64,000 bases of DNA from Blepharisma japonicum (Eukaryota > Ciliophora > Heterotrichea > Heterotrichida > Blepharismidae). The translations under genes and the position numbers were made by a program. Shown one piece after another: positions 1 through 11,536 of this stretch. The stretch is from positions 1 to 64,000 of the forward strand of contig CATKHK010000055.1 of the NCBI GenBank assembly GCA_949751835.1, written 5' to 3'. The stretch's first letter is position 1, and each line of letters opens with the position of its first letter. Under the pieces are notes generated by a model, which saw nothing but the letters and a program-made list of their open reading frames with translations, had not been told where the DNA came from and did no database searches.

Positions 1-489
1 CACAAAAATATCATTAAAATCTTTTCCTGAAATTAAAATCATTCCGTTAAATGGCATGCAAGTATGCGAATATGATCAGATACTTAGCATTATTAGTTTT
101 TCTCATCTCCAATTAACTAAATCAAATTTAACTACAGTTTTATCTCCACAAATATAGACGCAGTTATTATAATAAGTTGCAGAGCACCCCACATATATTT
201 CTTCTGGAGGGAGAATTCTGATAGAATAATCTTCATTGACTATAAAATATAAATTATTTATGCTTTCTCATTCAAAGCTTCCACAACAAAGCATTTTATT
301 ATCTGGCAAAAGGCACATGCAAGCTACTTCATCAAAGTCGCTTTCAGGGAAAATTTCGTGAGTAGTTTTACTCCTGGATTCCAGATTAAATACATGGAGA
401 TAACATGGTTGGCCTGAAAGTCACACTAATTTTGACGTTTCAGTTTCAGTGTCTTGGCTCATTGACAAAATATTTTCTAAAATTTTCAT
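1..489 (-). CDS. Kelch-like beta-propeller protein, copy 1 (3' end outside window)
   Basis: The frame opens with ATG at 487-489 and runs off the left edge. With TGA as Trp it is uninterrupted, and includes W from TGA in KLVW and in NWRWEKL. Kelch-like blocks are visible: YYNNCVYICG followed by VVKFDLVNWRW, the usual pattern of a hydrophobic strand, Gly, then a distal Trp. It is closely related to the intact copies at 1011-1802, 2334-3266 and 4524-5378, which lie on the same strand. Kelch repeats build protein-binding propellers; no catalytic role is suggested. The membership is inferred from spacing of aromatic and Gly residues. Confidence 0.75.
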
Positions 490-1010
490 ATTAATTATTC
501 TTTTTTATCAACTAAACAATCCTAGAGCTATCAATTCAGCTAAAAATTGAACTGGAGCTTTAGCTAAGTATCTTCAAGCTACAAACTATAACCGTTTTAA
601 AGATGATTAGATGAGATCTTGTAATTTTAATTCTTTATAACATAAGTACATATTCAAAAATCTACTTTTATTCTTCAGAAATCTACTATATAAGTAAACT
701 TTTAAATTTCAATTTTAATTTTTTGACGATTGATATAATTATTTGCCTCTTATTTATTTAATTTCATTAAGAAGTAGTACAAATATGCTTTATTTAAAAT
801 AATTCAATTAAGGTTAAAATTAATATATCCTTTTTCTTGAATATTCAATTTTGCAAATTAAGCAGATTCTTAAACTCTCTGCTAGCCAAATCATCTAAGT
901 TTGGATGTTGTAATTTCATTTTCTTGATTATATTGTGGAAGATTCATAAAATTTTTACTTTAAATTAAATTATTATTCATTATTATCATTTTATGTAGTT
1001 TTATAATTTA
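490..1010. other. AT-rich intergenic stretch
   Basis: Between two kelch-like copies. I see no gene. Parts resemble 1803-2333 (for example the stretch with attaatatatcc near 830 and near 2190), so the upstream flank was duplicated with the gene. Confidence 0.5.
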
Positions 1011-1802
1011 CTAATAAAATGGCAAATTAATTTTTTCTAATTTCATTTTGTTCAGATCAAATTTAATAATATCTGAGCCTCCATAAAAATACAATGAATC
1101 CTTATAGAAAGCTTTATGCCCATATATACAAAGATCTAAAGGGTTGCAATTTCCTATAAAATTCCAATTAAAAGGATTACTATTATCACTCTTGTATATT
1201 TTCCCAGAAAAATCAACCAAATAAGCCGAATTTTCCCATTTGTAAAGGAATCTTGTTTTAGGTATTTCAAGTTCAAGTTGGCATGAAGATAAAGACAAAG
1301 TTAATAAATCTAGCACAAAAATACCCTTATAATATTGTGCTGAAATTAAAATCATTTCGTTGAATTGCATACAAGTATGCAAATATAATCAAACACTGAG
1401 CCTTATTAGTTTTTCTCATCTCCAATTAATTAAATCAAATCTAGCAACAGTTGCATCTCCACAAATATAGGCAAAATTATTATAATAAGTAGCAGAGCAT
1501 CACAGATATATGTCTAGTGAAGGGAGGTTTCTAGCAGAATAATCTTTATCGATTATAAAATAAATTTTGTCTAGATTTTTACATTTAACATTTCCACAAC
1601 AAAGCATTTTATTATCTGGCAAAATGCACATGCAAGAATCTGTATCAAGGTCTCTTTCAAAAATAATATTCTGAGTAGTTTTACTTCTGGATTCCAGATT
1701 AAATACATGAAGATTATATGGTTGGCCTGAAAATCACATTAATTTTGATGTTTCAGTTTCAGTGTCTTGGCTCATTGGTGCTATATTTTCTAAAATTCTC
1801 AT
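1011..1802 (-). CDS. Kelch-like beta-propeller protein, copy 2
   Basis: A complete 263-residue frame from ATG (1800-1802) to TAG (1011-1013), reading several TGA codons as Trp (KLMW, YLWC, NWRWEK, VWLY). It shows kelch-type blocks: TYYNNFAYICGDATVARFDL, and near the C terminus YLVDFSGKIYKSD with FNWN. It is most similar to copy 1, with the same N-terminal MSQDTETETSKL block, so the pair is a recent tandem duplication. No signal peptide or membrane segment is seen, so it is probably cytosolic. Substrate or partner is unknown. Confidence 0.78.
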
Positions 1803-2333
1803 ATTAATTAATATTCTTTTTATTAGCTAGATAATCCGAAAGTCATCAATTCAGCTACAATTGAGCTGGAGCATTAGCTCATTCTTTAGGGACTATTTTA
1901 AAATTTTAGATAGTTTGTTTCTGAAAAAAATTAAACTGGTTTAAATTGAAGGGATTCAAACAATAAACTGTTTTAAGAGATAATTAGATCGATCTCGTCA
2001 TTTTAGTTCTATATAACATAAGCTCATTTTCAAAAATCTCCTCTTATGATTCAGAAATATATTATATAAGCTTTAAAGTTTCAATTTCAATCTCTTGAAA
2101 ATTGATATAATTATTTATCTTAATTTCATTAAGAAGCTGAACATTTGTGCAGACTTTCATTGTATTTAAAATAATTCATTATGGTTAAAATTAATATATC
2201 CTTTCCTAGAATTTTCAACAAAGTTTGCAAAATAAGCAGATTCTTAAACTATCTGCTTTTGTTGTTAAAAATTTCCAAAGATGAATAATTTATTAGTCTG
2301 TAATTGGATTTTTTTTTAAATTTTTTAATTTTT
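1803..2333. other. AT-rich intergenic stretch
   Basis: No gene seen. It is partly duplicated relative to 490-1010, as flank of the kelch-like tandem copies. Confidence 0.5.
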
Positions 2334-3266
2334 TTAGTAATTTAATCTTCCTTCAAGAGATAAATCAAGCTTTTTAAGGTTCTTTTGGTTTAATTCAAAA
2401 CTATAAACCTGATAATCATCAAATATCATGTATCAACAATTATTACAAAATGCACTATAAGAATACGGACTATAACCACCTATAAATTTAAAATCTTTTA
2501 TAATTTTCCAATTAAAAGGGTCATCTATAGAGCTTTCTAATATTTTCCCATAAAAATCAACCAAATAGACGACGTTTTCAAAGCTGAAAAGCATTTTCGC
2601 ACTGCGTTTTGCAATTGGAAGAGAATACGGTGAAATTGATAAAGTTAAAAGATCTAAAATATAGATATTTTCGCTTTTATATTCTAAAGCCAAAATCAAG
2701 TTATTAAATGATATAGAAGTGCATCAGGACTGCTCATCTTTTCTTTTCACTATTGTATGTCATCTTTGATTAATCAGATCAAATCCTATTATATTTTTCA
2801 TTGATATATAAATAAAATTGTTATAATAAGTTCCAGAACTGTCTGTATAATTTGACCCTCTAAGAAATGTTTGCAGAACATTTTTTTCGTCTTCCATGAA
2901 AGTAATTTTATTTTCATTTCAGCTATACGAGCTGGTTATAGATAAGCTATAATGTTGAATGGTTTGAATATCATTTGATTCATCTATTATAAAAAGAGTG
3001 CCACAATCTTCAGATCAATCACGCCAATTTGAGAAGCCAAAAAGCTTATTATCAGGTAAAGGGCACATACATATAATATGACAAGCGAAGATATGTGGAA
3101 GATTGTGCTGATAATAAGCTTGTTTTGAAGTTTCAAAATCATACTCGTAGAAAGCTGGATAATCATCGCTAAATCACTTAAGTTTAGATATTCGGATATC
3201 ATTTTTTTGATGAGATCGTAGAGGTAGCTTTCAGGATTGTTTATTTTCTGTTGAGAAGGTTTCCAT
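2334..3266 (-). CDS. Kelch-like beta-propeller protein, copy 3
   Basis: ATG at 3264-3266 and TAA at 2334-2336 give 310 residues once TGA is read as Trp (KQSW, KLKWFS, RDWSED, YSWNEN, QRWHT, EQSWC, NNCWY). Blocks match the other copies: CMCPLPDNKLFGF, TYYNNFIYIS, KNIIGFDLINQRWH and YLVDFYGKILES. The N terminus METFSTENKQSW is shared with the decayed copy just upstream at 3309-3627. The frame is intact and gap-free against its paralogs, so it is likely functional, but the role is unknown. Confidence 0.77.
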
Positions 3267-3308
3267 TAATATTAAGCTTGTGATTATTTATTTAAATGAT
3301 GTATTAAA

Positions 3309-3627
3309 ATATACTTAGAACATTTTTTGGGTCTTTTGTAAAATAAATTTCTTTTCGATTTCATAGATGTAAATAGGCAGAAACCCTAAATTGTTGAATA
3401 ATTTGAATATCATTTTTTCATCTATTAAAAAAACAGAGCCGAGTTCTTCAAGTCATTCGAAAGCTTGTGCCGATAAAGCAGTTTCTTCTGAAATTTCAAA
3501 GTCATATTCGTAGAGATCAGGAGAGTTTTTGCTAAATCAATTAATTTTGGATGTTTGGATGCCATTCTTTTGGCTAGATTTTTGTGATAACTTTCATAGC
3601 TTTTACTTTCTGCTGGCAGGTTTCCAT
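3309..3627 (-). pseudogene. Decayed kelch-like copy
   Basis: It begins with the family start (ATG at 3625-3627, then METCQQ) but then breaks. The paralog-like segment INWFSKNSPDLYEYDFE is in another frame. Further on, LIDEK and the block matching NDIQTIQ of copy 3 need a second frame change in a run of A. Downstream blocks end abruptly near 3309. At least two frameshifts and loss of the C-terminal half make it a pseudogene. Confidence 0.7.
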
Positions 3628-3689
3628 TAATATTAAATTTTATTATTATTTAACTAAATAATATATTAAAATATACTCAGTTTATTAAT

Positions 3690-3850
3690 ATTGTATATTC
3701 TTCCCAAATGCACTTTAAATAATTTTTTAATTTCATTTTATTCAATAGAAATTTCAAAATTAAATTGAGCATAAAATGAATATCAGCTTCTTCGTCAGAA
3801 TTTCCCAGTAAAAAAGCTTTCTGTCTAGTCGCAGTCACACTAATTATTAA
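3690..3850 (-). pseudogene. Possible kelch-like C-terminal remnant
   Basis: An open frame on the minus strand reads like the C-terminal end of copy 2: KAFLLGNSDEEADIHF, then a stretch with NKMKLKN, beside FDLNKMKLEK of the paralog. It has no start and no upstream propeller blocks. I treat it as a short relic of one more copy. Confidence 0.4.
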
Positions 3851-4523
3851 GCAACTATTTATTGATAACTTTTTTTCGGATCTCTGCCTATATAAAAATA
3901 AAAATAGAAATCAGTAAAGAACCTTTCAATTATGAGCATTTTGATAAATTACTTTCTTTTGCTAGCCAAATAGTTAAGCTTAACAGCTCGTTTTATTGGC
4001 CTCCTCTCTTTTTTCTCAGATCATTCACAATTAGTATATTGGAAATATAAATCTTTTATGGATAACATTGGTCTCTATCACCCAGCGCATCTTCCTCCTT
4101 CCTAGCTCCCACCATAGAAATGCATCAAATGCGTCACTTTCTTACCCATAATCTGTCTCTTTCTCTCCAATTCCTTCATGAAAGGAAACCTCATCTTGTC
4201 CCTCTAGTTCTATCATGTAAATTTCTCTTCCAAGAATGCCACTTTTTCCATGTAATCATCTATTTCTACATTTGCCTACGACTCTTTGTTATAAGAATCA
4301 TATTTATAGCAGAAGTCGAAGATACTTATGTAATCTAGGACTATATATTGAGTAAAAACCAAAAATTCTTTTCGCTGACCATTATTTTTTCTTTCAATTT
4401 ATATATTAAATATGCTATTTATTTACCTTGGAAAAATGGGAATCAAGATATAGCTCATGAAAAATTTTAATATTAAATTTATAATTTTTTGTATAATTAT
4501 TTATATTAATAGATTTATTTTCT
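3851..4523. other. Stretch without a supported gene
   Basis: Two short plus-strand open frames (3862-4050, 4120-4338) have low-complexity content and no family features. The segment 4060-4320 is richer in G and C than its flanks. Its minus strand is open in two pieces separated by one TAA, with no 15-16 nt GT..AG intron to explain it, so it may be decayed coding DNA. Confidence 0.4.
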
Positions 4524-5378
4524 TTAAATCTTGAAAGAAACACAATCATTAGCAGAGCTGTGGCTGATTTTAACTGGCGCTTCGTCGGTTAATAAAGCAA
4601 CGCTTTCCACTTTTCTTTGGTTAAGGTCAAATTTAAAAATTTGCTTGCCTATTGTAAAGTATATACAGTTTTTATATAATATTTTATTTTCTGGGGTTGA
4701 ATTGTTTAAAGGCTGACAGTTGCCTGCAATGCTCCAACTAAAAGGATTCGATATTTCACTTTGAAAAATTTTCCCAGAAAAATCAAGTAAGTAGATCACA
4801 TTTTTTACATTGCAAAGCAATTTCGCTTTATTATTTACTGTCTCTAAAGAGTGCCAAGAAAACGATAAAGTCAATAAATCTAATAAAAAAATCCCATTAA
4901 AAGTGTAACCGGAGAAAATAATTTTTTCCCCAAGTAAAACGCAAGTGCATAGCCGGCACCTGGGTGGAAATTTCATTATTTTTTCCCATTTCCATCTAGC
5001 GAAATTAAATCTTTCGACATATTCGCTTCCAAATATATAAACACAATTATCAAAGTAAATAGTGAAGCATCCAAGAATTGATGTCCACGTGGGTAAATTC
5101 TGAACTAGGTTTTCTTCATTGAATATGAAAGTAATTCCACTTACTCGTCCTATTTTCGCAATATTTCCATAGCAAAAGTATTTTTTCCCTGGCAAAGGAC
5201 AGATGCAAATTCTTTCGTCAAGGCATATTTCTGGAATGGAAAGCTTGTGGTTAGTTTTTGAAAAAGTGTCCAAATTGACCTCTATAAGGTCAGGAGATCC
5301 TTTAATAAATAAATTAAAATTGGATCTTTCGACTTCTTTGGGTTGGCTGTTTTCGAATTGACAACAATTAATTTCCAT
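4524..5378 (-). CDS. Kelch-like beta-propeller protein, copy 4
   Basis: A 284-residue complete frame with no in-frame TGA. Propeller blocks are clear: CICPLPGKKYFCYG, FDNCVYIFGSEYVERFNF followed by ARWKWEK, then GIFLLDLLTLSFSW and YLLDFSGKIFQSE. Blocks correspond one to one with copies 1-3, though it is more diverged and encodes its Trp residues with TGG. No signal peptide or membrane helix is seen. Likely a soluble protein-binding scaffold; the partner is unknown. Confidence 0.8.
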   Translation of the reverse strand: MEINCCQFENSQPKEVERSNFNLFIKGSPDLIEVNLDTFSKTNHKLSIPEICLDERICICPLPGKKYFCYGNIAKIGRVSGITFIFNEENLVQNLPTWTSILGCFTIYFDNCVYIFGSEYVERFNFARWKWEKIMKFPPRCRLCTCVLLGEKIIFSGYTFNGIFLLDLLTLSFSWHSLETVNNKAKLLCNVKNVIYLLDFSGKIFQSEISNPFSWSIAGNCQPLNNSTPENKILYKNCIYFTIGKQIFKFDLNQRKVESVALLTDEAPVKISHSSANDCVSFKI

Positions 5379-5949
5379 TGCTAATTTCTATTATCCGTTT
5401 TTTCTAAAGTATAAAATGACACCGATTGAAAAAATGGTGATAATAAATTCTCAAGAAGATAGTTCGCAAAATTATTTTAATTTATGTAAAAAATTGGTGC
5501 GCAGCTTTATTGAAATTCTTAGAATAGTAAGCACTAAAAAAAAGAAAATTATGCAAAATTAATTTTTAAAAAATTAAAATTCCTAATGCAGACATTGCCA
5601 GTAGCTAATAAGCAATTATTCTAAATCCTATCTAGCCCATTCACATTTAATTTTTTGAAGTCATTTATATACCATATTTACATTAAAACTCTTGAAAGTG
5701 CAAAGAGATTCTTTTAAGTAGAAATTAAATTGATTTAAATATTATTATAGTTAAATGAACTAGATTTAGTGAATTATGCTCAACTAAGAATATTTATTGA
5801 TTATTAAAAACATATAGATCGGATTTTCATTAATGTTAACTAAAGCAATCTACGAAAGACACTCAAATAGAAAGTATATTTTCGTAATTAATAAAACTAT
5901 CAATATTTATTGAATATTTGATATATTCTATTCTTTATAGCAAATTCTT
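5379..5949. other. AT-rich intergenic stretch
   Basis: No gene, RNA or repeat seen. Confidence 0.5.
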
Positions 5950-6542
5950 AAGAAAAGCGTATTCGATATTCTAGATTTCTCATAAGAATATGGAATAATT
6001 GGATTTTTTAGATACTTCATATTGGCATTTAGACATCGAACTAGTGGAAATTTATTATTTTTTCCCTTTTCTAGAGTTTTCATCATAAATGCTAGTGTTC
6101 ACAAATAAAAATAAAATTGTGATTATATTTCTTACCAGGACTATAAATTTTTCACTTTTGGAACCGATAAAGAATATCGGCAAAGATTTTTATCTATAAT
6201 GTAAGGGTATGGGATATTATCTTTGAGGTGTTCGCCTTCAAAAACGAAAATTTCAATCGCAAAATAAATAGGGAAGGATCTAAGAATTGACATTAAATTT
6301 TTGATTTCATTCTTTTGATCGATAATAAAAGTAATTCACTTGTTCGTCCTATTTTTACAATATATATATTTCTCGGCTTTCGTAAAGGCATATCTCATGT
6401 GCGGAAATCTTGCTAATGTTTTTTGCAAAAATTGAAAGATTCAATTTCACTTACTTGCTAATGTATCTCCTGGCCTATAGAAGTTAATTTAGATGAGTTC
6501 ACTGGCTTGGCCATTTTTCAAAAAGGTGATTGTAGTTTCCAT
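5950..6542 (-). pseudogene. Decayed kelch-like copy
   Basis: The start ATG (6540-6542) and METTIT are followed by TAA after 17 codons. Pieces in different frames still match copy 4: HEICLYE beside PEICLDE, IGRTS beside IGRVS, and MSILRSFPIYF beside TSILGCFTIYF. Several stops and frame changes mean it cannot encode the paralog protein. Confidence 0.6.
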
Positions 6543-7260
6543 TTATATATATGTTATCCCTTTTAGGCTGAAATATATAAAGATGCCTATTGAAAATGAT
6601 TATTAATAATAATTTTAAGAGTTAAGGATTATAAATTTATTCTACTTTAATTCAAATTTGAAGCAAAAGTATTATTTTTCTGAGAACTAATCCTTTTAAA
6701 GCAGCAGATTCGGCTACTATAAAGCTGAAAATGATATCTATGACATTTAAAATTTTAAAAGCTGCTTTAAGGTCTACTTAAACTATTTGCAGGTAGATAA
6801 TATGTATTAAAAATTTTTAACGAGATAATAAAATTTTCATTCATATTAAATTATGAGATTATTTATATTAAGCTCTTTGCCCTACATTTAAATTTACATT
6901 TATAATGTAAATTTAATAAAATAAATTCAGCTTTATCACATTATTTTTATAATGAAAAACTTTATTAATTGTTAAGCCAAGATAATTGCTAGAAAGTTTC
7001 ATTAGCGTATCGAGCAGGCAGAAGATAAAGACATAATTTAAAAACATTTTATGGCAGAAGAGAAGCCATCAATTCATAATATGTTATATCAATTTATAGT
7101 TATTAATTTTTATTACTAATTAGCTTTATTCTATTTCATCAGAAAAAAAAACTAACGTTCTCAAAACAGAATTTTTCATTCTTGATAAAGATTATTTCTA
7201 AAACGGATTTTTTGTTATTTTGGCTATTAAAAAAACTCTCTCTTAATTCCAGTCGAATAA
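6543..7260. other. AT-rich intergenic stretch
   Basis: No gene or RNA seen. It lies between a decayed kelch-like copy and the divergent RING membrane protein gene. Confidence 0.5.
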
Positions 7261-8613
7261 ATGGTATTAAAGCATATGAAAGATGCCTATATTAATTATA
7301 TGATAATTCTACTGTTTATATGACTCAGCAACTGCCAAGAAATCGACGATCTTGTGCTAGGATCAAGCGAACAAATTTTTCAAGAATTAGCATGAAAATA
7401 TTTTAAACTTACCGGTGATTATTCAAACTCAGAATATATATCCATAGAACTGCACCTTCAGTCCTCAGCTGAAATCACTTTTTGTGCTAAAATAGGAAGC
7501 ATCCCCACTTCTAAGTCAAATCATATCAGTGCAAATTATTTTGATTATGATGGGTGGTACTTAAGTACAACAAATCAGAATTTAATTATCCCAACGATTG
7601 AAATTGAAGGAGATCTTTTCATCGGAATTTTTTCAAATAAAACCAGTGGGATTTATTATGAATTACATTCATTTTCCTCATCTTCTCAGCCTTGCTATAA
7701 TGAATGCTCGTCTTTTGGGCATTGTAGTGATGGAGTCTGCTTATGTGTTTCAGGATATATAGGAAGAGATTGTAGTTTTTCGGCTACAGGTCTATCTATT
7801 ATTGAAGACAATAGAATCGTTATAGATGCAAATGGTGTAGGATATGCAGCATTAACATTATCTGAATTAAATAAAAAATTATACATGACTGTTCTAAGCA
7901 GCGCTTACATCTTTTTATATGCAAATCCAAAATCGAATAGTGATGATAGTGCTTTACCAAGTCCTTATGAGCATGTAAAAAGTAAAAAAGGTATTCAATT
8001 TTCTTTTGTAGTCAGTCAAGGCCACTACAATACTTGGTATTTTGCTATTTATAACCCAGGTGATTGTGCAGCTACCATAACATGAAGTATACATGCTTCA
8101 GAAGGTGGCAGTAGCAGTCAATATCTTCTTTATATTTTAATAGTCATATCAGCTGGAATTTTAGCAGGATGGGTTGTTTTTGCAATTTATAAAACACGAC
8201 AAATTAGCAAAAAAAACGCTGTGCTAGTTCCTGAACCTGCTATAAGTATCGATTTTTTAAATAAAAATTTTCCAAAAGTGTCATTTAAAGCTAGAAAGTG
8301 CGAAGAAGATACAAAAAGCTGCTCTATATGCCTACAATCATATAATAAACAAGATATGATAAGAGAACTAAGCTGTGCCCATATTTTTCATGCAAAATGT
8401 ATAGACGCATGGTTTCAAAATAACACAGTTTGCTGTCTATGTAAAAGGGACTACAAACAAAATTTAACTATGGAGAACGAAGAGAGCCGAATCGAAGATG
8501 GACTAAGCGCAAATGCTACTCAATGGATCGTTGAAGATCTTGAAGGGCCAGCTGTAACTACAGAAGTGAACGAACTAGCAACCTTTAGAAACCAGCTGAG
8601 GAGCCATGCATAA
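7261..8613 (+). CDS. Type I membrane RING-H2 protein with EGF-like domain (putative E3 ubiquitin ligase)
   Basis: A 450-residue frame with TGA as Trp at four or so positions (for example LLFIWLSNC, ELAWKYF, TITWSIH). A signal peptide is visible near residues 11-25. An EGF-like cysteine block (CYNECSSFGHCSDGVCLC) lies at about residues 144-170, and one transmembrane helix at about 286-310. A RING-H2 finger follows in the cytosol: C354/C357, C372, H374, H377, C380, C391/C394. This is the architecture of membrane-anchored ubiquitin ligases of the Goliath/RNF13 kind, although the lumenal part here is not an obvious PA domain. A TAA directly precedes the first ATG (7261); ATG 7276 is an alternative start that keeps the signal peptide. 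Confidence 0.85.
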
Positions 8614-9128
8614 ATTTTGACGTGATGCTAGACTACTTCAAGACTATTATAATACTAACGTAATTTTTACAATAAAATGCATACATAAATTTGAAAAACA
8701 AGAATAATATATCAATCAAATAAAGTCTAAATATTTTAAAAAAAGTAATTTTTAAATACCTATTTTTAATCCAAATTAGCTTTTCTTTAAGATTTTCTTA
8801 TAGCAAAAGCTGAATTCAAGAATGTAATAAATGGCAATGTGAGAATAATAAAAATCATCAAGATCTCAATTGCTTAAGAAAATTTTTTGTCATTTATAAT
8901 ACTGTTTATATCTAATATCATAAGAAACTGATTTCTTTTAGGAATTATTTCGTTAGATGCTTAATATAATTTAAATGTAATTAATATAAAAAATGAGATG
9001 AATCAATTGCTTTAGATAATTCAATCGGTATGTAATATATATTAATAATTTAAATATTAAGGGTATATCAATTAAGAACATAATTAAATTATCTGCCCAT
9101 TATGATTTTATTGTAATAATTTCAAAAA
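8614..9128. other. AT-rich intergenic stretch
   Basis: No gene seen. Confidence 0.5.
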
Positions 9129-9992
9129 ATGGCAAATTGATTACTGTCTCATAAATTTGGATTCGAAACTCATATTGAATCTAAAGAGCTACTCTATTTT
9201 GTTGAGTCTATAAAAAGTAGAAAGGCTTCTGAAAAGACAAGAATATACTATGCTTTGGATCAAATTAAATCATATTTTTGATCGCTCAAGCTATTTAGCA
9301 TTAATTTAGAAACAAATGCATTTAAAGAATATAAGGAGATTAACTATAAAGCTTGAATTTTTAATCTCCCACATGATGAAAAACTTATTGTTGAAAGAAA
9401 CAGTGGATCTTCACCAGAGACTATAAATTTTTGTCTTTTAAATCAAAACATATGAAGAGGATCTTTAATGCCTAATTTTTACGTATATGAAGCAATCTTT
9501 TATAATCGATGCATCTATATATTCGGAAAATGCTCACAATGATGCAAAATAATTAAAAAATCAGGAGGCTTTAGGAGGAGTTTCAAGTGGAAAAAAATGC
9601 CAGGCTTGAAGTTTAATTCTAAGTCTTATGCCTCTTATGTTGGGTACTTTAATAAATTACTGGTAACTTCAAATGATTGAAATTCAATTTATTTATATGA
9701 TAGAACAGTTAATAGCTATTCAGAAGTATCACTGATTTTAAGAGATGGATATAAAATTTTAGCTGCTCATGATTTAAAAATATATATTATATCGTTTCCT
9801 GGTTCGATTTATGTTAATTATTCTGGGAATTTAGACGATTGAAACATTTTATCTATAAACTCTTTTGATTTTGATTTAGATCACCAGATAACTTATACGT
9901 TTTTTAACAAGGGTTTTTATATTGCAAACAATAGGAAGTTTTATAAGTTTGATTTTTGTCAAAAGATGGCTAAATTAGAGATTCTTCAATAA
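9129..9992 (+). CDS. Kelch-like protein, divergent copy 5 (seven TGA-Trp codons)
   Basis: ATG 9129-9131 to TAA 9990-9992 gives 287 residues only if seven in-frame TGA codons are Trp (NWL, YFWS, KAWI, NIWR, QWCK, NDWN, DDWN). With the standard code nothing longer than about 60 codons remains, so the gene is easily missed. Propeller-like blocks: YEAIFYNRCIYIFGKCSQW, FKWKKMPGL, and C-terminal FYKFDFCQKMAKLE, which matches FKFDLNQRKVE of copy 4. It is the only copy on the plus strand and is the most diverged. Confidence 0.75.
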
Positions 9993-10162
9993 ATATTATA
10001 TTAATTTTTTAATTATCGTTAATTAATAGAATTGCGAAGTCTACATGTCATTTTAAGTAATAACTTCTAGTAAAATAAAGCAAATCATGAATTTTTGTTA
10101 AAAAATATGCATGTGCTTGTTCTAATTTTGGGCTCCATATTTTATTAATAAATAATTATAGA

Positions 10163-11536
10163 ATGGATCATGAATGAGAGCGCGAAAAATTCAAATATTT
10201 TCAAAACTTTAAGATAAAAAATTATGTTAGTAAAGGATCAAAAAATTTAATGATTGTGGAATTCACAGATCGAAGCAACTCAGACTTTCCTAATATAGCA
10301 TTGTTAAAAGAATTTAGATCAGTAAGGCCTCGATTCGAAAATGAAGCCAAAATGCTAGAAAAATGGTCAGCATTACACCCAAATATTCTGAAGCCTTACT
10401 ATTTTACTGAAATTGATGGAAAATTCAGGATTTTTATTGAGTACTGTGAATGTGGGAGTATTTCAAAAATTATAAATGAAAGAAAAAATAATAATTATCC
10501 GTGGTCAGACTCACAGCTAATTAATCATTTTATTACTATTGCCGATGTAGTTAATAGTTTACATGAGAAAGATTATGTTCACAGAGCTATTAAGCCTGAC
10601 AATATTTTTGTTAAAGAGAATGAAGTGCTAAAAATTGGTGATTTTGGCGATACAAAAGAAATTCATATAGGAGAATCAAAATTTGAAACACTTGGAACTT
10701 TACTGTATATGTCGCCTCGATTAAAGAACATGTGAAGTATTATTAAACCTGATAAAAGTGGGAAAAAATTAATTTTGCTGCTTGATTCGAAAAAAGAAGA
10801 AGTATGATCTGTTGGAAAAACTTTTTATGAAATGGCTACTTTGAATTTGGCAATAAGTTTGCCTGATGAAGAAGACGAAATTATAGATATGATGATAAGT
10901 GATATGAAATCGCGACCTCGAAGACTGATTAATTTATTAATTTGAATGCTAAAAGATAACTATATCGATAGACCGAATATGAAAGAAGTTTTGGAAATTT
11001 TGCATAAAATAAAAGATGAAATTACTGAAACCCACTCAGATTCACAAATTATACTTAAAGACTCATTCAGCTCTCTTGAAAAATACTTTGCAGAAAGCAA
11101 TGGAAGCAGTAATACAGTATCTTATGAAGAGAAAAGATCCTCAAAAGATAGAGCAATATATCGTGAGTGGAATTGAAATCAGTATGAATCAAATTTATAT
11201 GGATTTGACTCTTGAAAAACTAAATATAGTTTTGAAGAGAAAGATTGTGCGTTGCGTAGCTGCGATGATATAAATGTGCATGAATTTAGGCTAGACTATG
11301 ATAAAGATTATCGAAAAACTAAATATAGCTCTGAAGAGAAAAATTGTACGTTGTGTAGCTGCGATAATATATATGTGCACGAATGTGGGCTAGAATATGA
11401 TAAAGATTATATAGTTAACTATATTGCAACATCAATTAAGATTTCTGCATCCTTTGAAGAAATTAAATGCTTGAATTGCTCGAATCCTTTTCCAAAAGAG
11501 TTTTATATATGTGAAAAAAATCATTTTAGTTTGTAA
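10163..11536 (+). CDS. Kinase/RING-like array, paralog 1: pseudokinase (HRD changed to HRA)
   Basis: 457 residues with TGA as Trp (DHEWERE, KNMWSI, EVWSVG, LLIWMLKD). Kinase landmarks: beta-3 Lys at about K49 (ALLKEF), alpha-C Glu in NEAKML, Leu-His-Pro before beta-4, and DFG at 160-162. The catalytic loop reads VHRAIKPDN, so the catalytic Asp is Ala (residue 142), which predicts loss of phosphotransfer. There is no canonical glycine-rich loop. The C terminus carries CTLCSCDN, HECGLEYDKDY and CLNCSNPFP, a degenerate RING-like (RBR RING1-type) cysteine cluster, preceded by a partial tandem copy of itself. The leader ttatagaATG is shared with other paralogs. Confidence 0.82.
11214..11411 (+). 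repeat. Tandem duplication of a 99-nt unit inside the kinase paralog 1 gene
   Basis: 11214-11312 and 11313-11411 are two adjacent in-frame copies of 33 codons, each beginning KTKYS and ending DYDKDY or EYDKDY. The first copy has lost cysteines (ALRSC, EFRL) that the second keeps (TLCSC, ECGL), so only the second could bind metal. Confidence 0.85.

Noticed and set aside
3862-4338. Two small plus-strand genes
   Set aside because: Low-complexity translations, no motifs and no paralogs; not supportable.
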